DNA of 64,000 bases, taken from Pseudidiomarina donghaiensis. Lineage in GTDB: Bacteria; Pseudomonadota; Gammaproteobacteria; Enterobacterales; Alteromonadaceae. The notes under the pieces are model-generated. The model saw only the letters and a program-made list of their open reading frames with translations, did no database searches and had not been told where the DNA came from. The stretch covers positions 682,001 to 746,000 of the forward strand of contig NZ_FPCF01000001.1 of the NCBI RefSeq assembly GCF_900116895.1, given 5' to 3'. Below are positions 58,675 through 64,000 of the stretch, piece after piece (the stretch's first letter is position 1; each line of letters starts with the position of its first letter). The position numbers and the translations under genes are program-made.

Positions 58675-59622
58675 TCAATACTCGAACATTGCCGAGATTG
58701 ATTCTTCGTTGCTGACGCGGCGTAGTGCTTCCGACAACATACCGCTTAATGTTAACTGATGAACCTTGTCTAGTGCTTTCATTTCCGGTGCCAGTGGAAT
58801 GCTGTCGGTTACCACCACGCGATCAATGTGTGAATCGCGAATGTTCTCAAACGCCTTGCCTGAGAAAATTGGGTGCGTAGCATAAGCAAACACGCGACGA
58901 GCACCATTTTTCTTCAGTGCTTCAGCGGCTTTACACAAAGTACCACCGGTGTCGATCATGTCGTCAACAATAATGCAGTCGCGGTCTTGAATGTCACCAA
59001 TAATGTGCATGACTTGAGACTCGTTCGCACGCGGGCGACGTTTGTCAATAATGGCGAGGTCAATATCGTTTAACAATTTAGCAATAGCGCGAGCACGAAC
59101 CACACCACCGATATCTGGCGAGACCACCACTGGGTTGTGGAAATCTTGCTGGCGTAAATGTTCCATCAGTACTGGGCTAGCAAAAACGTTATCAACCGGC
59201 ACGTCAAAGAAGCCTTGAATTTGCTCAGCATGCAAGTCGACCGTCAAAACACGGTCAACACCGACGCTTGATAAGAAGTCAGCAACCACTTTCGCAGTAA
59301 TTGGCACCCGCGCTGAGCGCACGCGGCGGTCTTGGCGTGCATAACCAAAGTAAGGCATGACGGCGGTAATACGACCTGCAGAAGCTCGGCGTAGGGCGTC
59401 GACCATGACGATAAGTTCCATCAGGTTATCGTTGGTTGGCGCACAGGTTGATTGAATAATAAAAACGTCAGCACCACGCACGTTTTCATTGATCACGACA
59501 CTAATTTCACCGTCGCTAAAACGGCCAACTTCAGCATCGCCTAGTTTGATATATAAACGGTCGGCAATTTTTTGGGCGAGTTCTGGCGTCGCATTGCCAG
59601 CAAAGAGCTTCATGTCAGGCAC
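58675..59622 (-). CDS. prs: ribose-phosphate pyrophosphokinase
   Basis: Makes PRPP from ribose-5-phosphate and ATP, for purines, pyrimidines, His, Trp and NAD. The signatures are [17 protein letters not shown], the [12 protein letters not shown] regulatory flexible-loop region, and the PRPP-binding [13 protein letters not shown]. 315 residues, as in E. coli. It begins eight bases after ispE. With carAB and nadD, it places several nucleotide-precursor genes in the window. Confidence 0.98.
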   Translation of the reverse strand: MPDMKLFAGNATPELAQKIADRLYIKLGDAEVGRFSDGEISVVINENVRGADVFIIQSTCAPTNDNLMELIVMVDALRRASAGRITAVMPYFGYARQDRRVRSARVPITAKVVADFLSSVGVDRVLTVDLHAEQIQGFFDVPVDNVFASPVLMEHLRQQDFHNPVVVSPDIGGVVRARAIAKLLNDIDLAIIDKRRPRANESQVMHIIGDIQDRDCIIVDDMIDTGGTLCKAAEALKKNGARRVFAYATHPIFSGKAFENIRDSHIDRVVVTDSIPLAPEMKALDKVHQLTLSGMLSEALRRVSNEESISAMFEY

Positions 59623-59630
59623 ACTAAACC

Positions 59631-60518
59631 TCAGTCTTGGTTGGTTAGGTTCACAGTTGAAGCCTGCCGCAGTTGCTGGCAGACCGGGTTTTCGTTCAGG
59701 CCTCGAGCGACAAATCCTGTCCAGTGTGCGGGCATCCGTTGTAGCGCAGCACGGGCGAGTGTCTCGCTGTCGAATCGGCCAAAAATACAGGCACCGGTAC
59801 CGGTCAGCCGAGACGGCGCGTATTCTACCAACCAGTCGAGGGCGTTGGCAACTTCTGGGTAGAGTCGTCGAACCAGCGGCTCGCAGTCATTGGTCGTGGT
59901 TTCCCAACTCCAATGCGGCCATTTTAAAGGGCTGTGGTCGCGTTTTAGGTCTGGATTTTTAAATATACTGGGCGTGCTAATTTCTACGCCAGGGTGAACC
60001 ACCAAGTACCATAAGCAGGGTGGCTCAGCCAATTGCAAATGCTCGCCCACGCCTTCGGCGAATGCGGCGTGCCCGCGCACAAATACCGGAACGTCAGCGC
60101 CTAATTGCAGACCAAGTTCGGCCAGTTGGTCGTCAGTTATCGGAAGTTTCCATAAATGACGCAACGCCAGTAAGGTCGTTGCAGCGTCCGAGGAACCACC
60201 ACCTAAACCACCGCCAAAGGGCAGTCGTTTGTCGATGTGAATATGCACGCCATGGGCTAAATACAATAACCCGAGCTGTTTTGCGTAATGGCGTAACAAT
60301 TGGGCGGCTTTCAGGACGAGATTATCGGCAGACTCAAGCGCTGGTTCAGTGCAACTTAGTGTTATGTCGGCGGTTTGTTTGCTGGTGAAAGTTAAGCTGT
60401 CGCCAAAGTTCACAAACTGAAACAGCGTTTGTAAATTGTGATAGCCGTTGTCGCGCTGCCCAACAATGTGTAGGAATAAATTGAGTTTGGCAACCGCCGG
60501 CAGGGTTAAAACTTCCAT
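59631..60518 (-). CDS. ispE: 4-diphosphocytidyl-2-C-methyl-D-erythritol kinase
   Basis: GHMP-family kinase of the MEP isoprenoid pathway. The opening [20 protein letters not shown] contains the substrate-binding Lys and Asn. The ATP loop is [17 protein letters not shown], and a C-terminal [10 protein letters not shown] motif is present. 295 residues. The start overlaps the lolB stop by 13 bases. Confidence 0.96.
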   Translation of the reverse strand: MEVLTLPAVAKLNLFLHIVGQRDNGYHNLQTLFQFVNFGDSLTFTSKQTADITLSCTEPALESADNLVLKAAQLLRHYAKQLGLLYLAHGVHIHIDKRLPFGGGLGGGSSDAATTLLALRHLWKLPITDDQLAELGLQLGADVPVFVRGHAAFAEGVGEHLQLAEPPCLWYLVVHPGVEISTPSIFKNPDLKRDHSPLKWPHWSWETTTNDCEPLVRRLYPEVANALDWLVEYAPSRLTGTGACIFGRFDSETLARAALQRMPAHWTGFVARGLNENPVCQQLRQASTVNLTNQD

Positions 60519-61138
60519 TCAGACACCTTCAGTTTTAAACGCCAGGTTTGCGCTGTTAAGTCAATACTATGCGGTACATAAATACCATTAACAGGCTGAT
60601 ATTGGCGTAATTGTGCGTTCCATAACTGGTCTGCGGCGACCATGACAAAGTCTGAAAGTAGCGCTAATTGCTGGGTATCAGTGGCTTGCAGTTGGTATTT
60701 CGTTTCTGCCATGGTGGGTAGTTGCTTACCCATGACCACGCTATTGAGCATGTCGACCGGTAAATCGATATTGAAATACTTCAGCAAAAGCTCTTGAGCA
60801 TTACGGCCATAATAGCGATTGTCGTCATCGTCAATTAATTCAGCGTACCCTTTACGCTGCTCTAATCGTGCAATAGTACCGCGCAGCGGGTGCGAAAAGC
60901 GCATGGTGAGTAATTCAGCACTGTAAAACCAGTCAATATACAGCCCGTGGCGGTCATCTTGACGCAAGTCAAACAAAGCCATTTGACCGCGCAGACGCCA
61001 CTGGTCAAGCTGCTGCAATTGCTGCTGTTGGCCATTTATAGCCGCGGCAGCCACCGTGGTGTGGGTTGTCGGTTCAGGAACGCTGCTGCAAGCCACCAAC
61101 CAACTACTTGTGAGTACTACTAAAAGAAGACGTTTCAT
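60506..61138 (-). CDS. lolB: outer-membrane lipoprotein LolB
   Basis: Receives lipoproteins from periplasmic LolA and places them in the outer membrane. The signal peptide ends in the lipobox LVAC (Cys 17). The mature domain has WRLRGQMALFDLRQDD and MRFSHPLRGTIARLE, typical of the incomplete LolB barrel. 210 residues. It is divergent from hemA, with 100 bases between starts, as in E. coli. Confidence 0.94.
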   Translation of the reverse strand: MKRLLLVVLTSSWLVACSSVPEPTTHTTVAAAAINGQQQQLQQLDQWRLRGQMALFDLRQDDRHGLYIDWFYSAELLTMRFSHPLRGTIARLEQRKGYAELIDDDDNRYYGRNAQELLLKYFNIDLPVDMLNSVVMGKQLPTMAETKYQLQATDTQQLALLSDFVMVAADQLWNAQLRQYQPVNGIYVPHSIDLTAQTWRLKLKVSEWKF

Positions 61139-61164
61139 TCACTCAGGTATCCCTGTTCGCGTGC

Positions 61165-61193
61165 TTTTCATCATGCGGGCTTTCACGTACAAT
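61165..61193 (+). promoter_or_regulatory. possible hemA promoter
   Basis: TTTTCA (61165-61170), a 17-base spacer and TACAAT (61188-61193) lie 45 bases before the hemA start. The -35 box matches consensus at four of six positions. The region is shared with the divergent lolB promoter. Confidence 0.45.
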
Positions 61194-61238
61194 TGCCAGC
61201 GTTTCGCAGTAGTCAGAGGCTCGCAATTTTTTGCTATT

Positions 61239-62489
61239 ATGACCATTTTCGCATTAGGTGTTAACCACAAAACCGCTTCCGTAGCACTACGAGAGCAAGT
61301 TGCCTTCTCGCCCGAGCAGTTGCACCAAGCGCTGCCGGCTCTGCGCGAGCAAACTGGCGTGGGCGAAGCAGTGATCTTATCCACCTGTAATCGCACCGAG
61401 CTATATTGTCATGGTGCAAGCTCCGCCGATATGCTGGTCGGCTGGTTAGCTGGCTATCATCGCATTCCACTCGAACAATTACGTGAGCATTGTTACACCT
61501 ACCAAGACGATCAAGCGATTGAGCATTTAATGGCGGTAGCCAGTGGCCTTGATTCGTTGGTGCTTGGCGAACCGCAAATTCTGGGCCAAGTGAAGCAAGC
61601 TTATCAATTTGCGCGTAACCAAGCGAGCGTTGGCACGGTATTAGAGCGCTTATTTCAAAGTACGTTCCGAGTTGCTAAAACCGTACGCAGCGAAACCAAA
61701 GTAGGCGAAAATGCGGTTTCAGTCGCGTTTGCTGCGGTGAATTTGGCGAAGCAAATATTCGCTGAGTTGCCGCAATCGCGGGTGTTGCTGGTTGGCGCTG
61801 GTGATACAGCTGAATTGGTTGCGCAACACTTAACAGAGCAGGGCGTTAAGCAGTTAATGGTTGCCAATCGTACAATTTCGCGCGCCACAGACGTTGCTGA
61901 AAAATTTAATGGTCAAGCGCATACTTTGGGAGAGCTGCCCGAATTATTGCCGCAAGCGGATATTGTGATTAGCTCAACCGCTAGCCCCTTGCCGATTATT
62001 GGTAAGGGCTTAATTGAAAGTGCATTAAAGGCTCGGCGCCGGCAGCCTATGTTACTGATTGACCTTGCGGTGCCGCGTGATATTGAAGAGCAAGTGAACG
62101 ATCTTAACGATGCGTTTTTATATACCGTTGATGACTTGCAAGGCATTATCACTGAGAATTTGCGCAACCGCGAAGAGGCGGCTGCCGAAGCGAAAGTGAT
62201 TATACGCGAACATAGTGATGCGTTTACCGCTTGGATGCGACAGCTTGATCACGTGGATATTTTGCGTGATTTTCGGCAAGCAAATCAGCGCATGGCTGAA
62301 GAGCAATTGGCGCGAGCACGGACGCAACTGCAAGCGGGCAAGAACCCTGAAGATGTGGTGCAAGAGTTGACACAACGCTTAACCAAACAGTTTTTACATC
62401 AGCCCACGCGTATGATGCGCGATGCTGGCGCCGCCGGTGATTTTGCCACCTTAGCGGTATTTCAACGATTAATAGCAGATGACGAGTAA
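61239..62489 (+). CDS. hemA: glutamyl-tRNA reductase
   Basis: Reduces glutamyl-tRNA to glutamate-1-semialdehyde, the committed step of tetrapyrrole synthesis. The catalytic Cys is in ILSTCNRTELYC. The NADPH-binding domain has LLVGAGDTAELVAQHL, and a C-terminal helical dimerisation domain follows. I chose ATG 61239 so that the protein begins MTIFALGVNHKTASVALREQ, as in E. coli; the longer frame from 61056 is antisense to lolB. 416 residues. prfA follows after 12 bases. Confidence 0.97.
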   Translation: MTIFALGVNHKTASVALREQVAFSPEQLHQALPALREQTGVGEAVILSTCNRTELYCHGASSADMLVGWLAGYHRIPLEQLREHCYTYQDDQAIEHLMAVASGLDSLVLGEPQILGQVKQAYQFARNQASVGTVLERLFQSTFRVAKTVRSETKVGENAVSVAFAAVNLAKQIFAELPQSRVLLVGAGDTAELVAQHLTEQGVKQLMVANRTISRATDVAEKFNGQAHTLGELPELLPQADIVISSTASPLPIIGKGLIESALKARRRQPMLLIDLAVPRDIEEQVNDLNDAFLYTVDDLQGIITENLRNREEAAAEAKVIIREHSDAFTAWMRQLDHVDILRDFRQANQRMAEEQLARARTQLQAGKNPEDVVQELTQRLTKQFLHQPTRMMRDAGAAGDFATLAVFQRLIADDE

Positions 62490-62501
62490 GGTCCTCACCG
62501 C

Positions 62502-63593
62502 ATGATGAATCCTTCGATTATTCGAAAACTAGAAGCTTTATTAGAACGTTACGAAGAAGTGCAACACTTATTGAGTGACCCAGGCGTGATTGGCGATCAG
62601 GATAAATTCCGAGCATTATCGCGCGAGTACTCGCAGCTTGAAGAACTGGTGAAATGTTTCACGAGTTATCAACAAGCCCAAGCCGACGAAGCTGCAGCTA
62701 AAGAAATGATGCAGGAAGACGACGCCGAAATGCGCGAAATGGCACAGGTTGAATTAGACGATGCCATAGCCAAGCAAGAGCAGCTTGAACAAGAACTGCA
62801 AATTTTATTACTACCAAAAGACCCGAACGACGACCGTGCTTGTTATTTAGAAATTCGCGCAGGCGCTGGCGGCGATGAAGCAGCTATTTTTGCCGGTGAC
62901 TTATTCCGTATGTACAGCCGCTATGGCGAGCAGCACGGTTGGAAAGTCAGCATTGTTAGTTGTAACGAAGGCGAACATGGCGGTTATAAAGAAGTGATTG
63001 CGTATGTGTCTGGCGATGGCGCTTATGGTCGTTTGAAGTTTGAGTCGGGTGGGCACCGCGTGCAGCGGGTTCCTGAAACTGAATCACAAGGGCGCGTGCA
63101 TACATCGGCGTGTACCGTCGCAGTCTTGCCTGAAGTGCCAGAAGCGGAAGCCATAGAAATTAACCCTGCGGACTTGCGCGTCGATACGTTCCGAGCTTCG
63201 GGAGCGGGTGGTCAGCACGTTAACCGAACCGACTCGGCCATTCGAATTACCCACATTCCTACTGGCTTTGTGGTGGAATGCCAGGATGAACGCTCACAGC
63301 ACAAGAACCGCGCCAAGGCGATGTCGGTATTGCAAGCGCGTATTCAGCAAGCAGAAGACGAAAAACGCCGTTTAGAGGAACAAACGACACGCCGTAGTTT
63401 GGTCGGTAGTGGCGATCGCTCGGAACGTATTCGTACTTATAATTACCCGCAAGGCCGCGTAAGCGATCATCGAATTAATTTAACGCTATATCGTTTAGAC
63501 GAAGTACTTGAGGGCGCTCTTGATTTGATTCTAGACGCGATTGTGCAAGAGCATCAGGCAGACCAATTAGCGGCCTTGTCCGAGCAGCAATGA
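62502..63593 (+). CDS. prfA: peptide chain release factor 1
   Basis: Recognises UAA and UAG stop codons and triggers peptide release. The GGQ catalytic motif is in [18 protein letters not shown]. The codon-reading PxT motif is PET, in [13 protein letters not shown], a common variant of the E. coli PAT. 363 residues. It lies between hemA and prmC, whose product methylates the Gln of GGQ. The stop overlaps the prmC start (ATGA). Confidence 0.98.
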   Translation: MMNPSIIRKLEALLERYEEVQHLLSDPGVIGDQDKFRALSREYSQLEELVKCFTSYQQAQADEAAAKEMMQEDDAEMREMAQVELDDAIAKQEQLEQELQILLLPKDPNDDRACYLEIRAGAGGDEAAIFAGDLFRMYSRYGEQHGWKVSIVSCNEGEHGGYKEVIAYVSGDGAYGRLKFESGGHRVQRVPETESQGRVHTSACTVAVLPEVPEAEAIEINPADLRVDTFRASGAGGQHVNRTDSAIRITHIPTGFVVECQDERSQHKNRAKAMSVLQARIQQAEDEKRRLEEQTTRRSLVGSGDRSERIRTYNYPQGRVSDHRINLTLYRLDEVLEGALDLILDAIVQEHQADQLAALSEQQ

Positions 63594-64000
63594 TTACATT
63601 TGCTGCCGGGTTAACGATTCAACAAGCGTTAAAGCAAGCAACGGACGCATTGCAAGTTCACAGTGAGTCGGCCAAATTAGATGCCGAAGTATTGTTAGCG
63701 CTCTGTTTGGAGCGTGATCGTACTTATTTAGTGACTTGGCCTGAGCGCTGTTTGACAGCCGCACAAGCAAAGCGCTACCAAGTGCTCATTGAGCAACGGC
63801 TTGCAGGGCACCCGGTAGCTCATCTGCTAGGTGAACGGGAGTTCTGGTCGTTGCCGCTTTATGTCAACAGCAGTACGTTAATACCTCGGCCGGACACGGA
63901 AGTACTCGTTGAGCAGGCGCTTGATTTAACCTTGCCACACAATGCGCAGGTGTTAGATTTAGGCACGGGAACTGGTGCTATTGCATTGGCATTAAAACAT
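63590..64000 (+). CDS. prmC: release factor glutamine methyltransferase, N-terminal part (cut by window end)
   Basis: The first 137 codons of PrmC/HemK, which methylates the GGQ glutamine of release factors. The N-terminal helical domain includes [17 protein letters not shown], then [16 protein letters not shown], and [11 protein letters not shown]. The start of the SAM-binding motif, [16 protein letters not shown], is the last thing visible. The catalytic NPPY motif would lie beyond the window. The ATG overlaps the prfA stop by four bases. Confidence 0.94.
   Translation, partial: MITFAAGLTIQQALKQATDALQVHSESAKLDAEVLLALCLERDRTYLVTWPERCLTAAQAKRYQVLIEQRLAGHPVAHLLGEREFWSLPLYVNSSTLIPRPDTEVLVEQALDLTLPHNAQVLDLGTGTGAIALALKH

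Noticed and set aside
63060-63090. Changed codon-recognition tripeptide (PET) in release factor 1
   Set aside because: The PxT motif varies at the middle residue and PET is common in other bacteria, so this is ordinary.

Overview
The window is a gene-dense stretch of a gammaproteobacterial chromosome made mostly of housekeeping genes. Three things point to the Alteromonadales, most likely Idiomarinaceae (Idiomarina, Pseudidiomarina or Aliidiomarina). Protein sequences are close to their E. coli counterparts. Gene order matches enterobacterial synteny blocks (rlmE-ftsH-folP-glmM-secG-tRNA-Leu-tRNA-fMet-rimP-nusA-infB-rbfA-truB-rpsO-pnp-nlpI; miaB-ybeZ-ybeY-corC-lnt; leuS-lptE-holA-nadD-rsfS-rlmH-mrdA-rodA; hemA/lolB-ispE-prs). 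Two accessory sets (the DUF3034/cupredoxin/EAL cluster and the Ner/CI-like regulator pair) are of kinds met in marine Alteromonadales. The family assignment is inference from protein flavour, not from a search.

Layout, left half. carA-carB-greA (179-5018) form a plus-strand operon. A divergent pair of phage-type repressors (5040-5936) with palindromic operators separates it from yhbY/rlmE. rlmE and ftsH follow, and a strong terminator precedes folP-glmM. A tpiA promoter is framed by an inverted repeat, then come secG and tRNA-Leu(GAG). The initiator tRNA-fMet has its own consensus promoter and reads through two tandem terminators into rimP-nusA-infB-rbfA-truB. rpsO and pnp have separate signals, with a large hairpin of 7-bp repeats between them. 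nlpI and a secreted HExxH metallopeptidase close the plus-strand block at 23445.

Layout, middle. From 23442 to 44234 nearly everything is on the minus strand: a MAPEG protein, ybeD-lipB-lipA (lipoate), dacA-rlpA-mltB-rodA-mrdA-rlmH-rsfS (peptidoglycan elongation and ribosome assembly), nadD, holA, lptE and leuS. These are followed by a 63-residue membrane protein, then lnt-corC-ybeY-ybeZ-miaB and an EamA exporter. On the plus strand lie a DUF486 protein and ubiF. A five-gene tRNA operon (Met, Leu, Gln, Gln, Leu) runs on the minus strand from a consensus promoter to a strong terminator.

Layout, right. SIMPL, SDR and fumC genes (minus) are followed by a plus-strand accessory cluster: an amicyanin-like cupredoxin, a membrane GGDEF-EAL protein, a DUF3034 outer-membrane-type protein and a secreted truncated haemoglobin. 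A YfcC-type transporter and a mercaptopyruvate-type sulfurtransferase come next. The end is the lolB-ispE-prs-rplY-pth-ychF block (minus) and hemA-prfA-prmC (plus, prmC cut by the window edge).

The most interesting signals are (i) intergenic arrays of a degenerate 7-bp repeat at three loci, two ending in TAGCGCTTT and the third in a similar CGCTTT stretch, one of them folding into a 32-bp hairpin in the pnp leader; (ii) the cupredoxin/c-di-GMP/haemoglobin cluster; (iii) nlpI followed directly by an unrecognised secreted zinc peptidase; and (iv) an orphan phage-like switch with intact operators. No insertion sequence, CRISPR array or complete prophage was seen. There is no gene-free stretch above about 180 bases.
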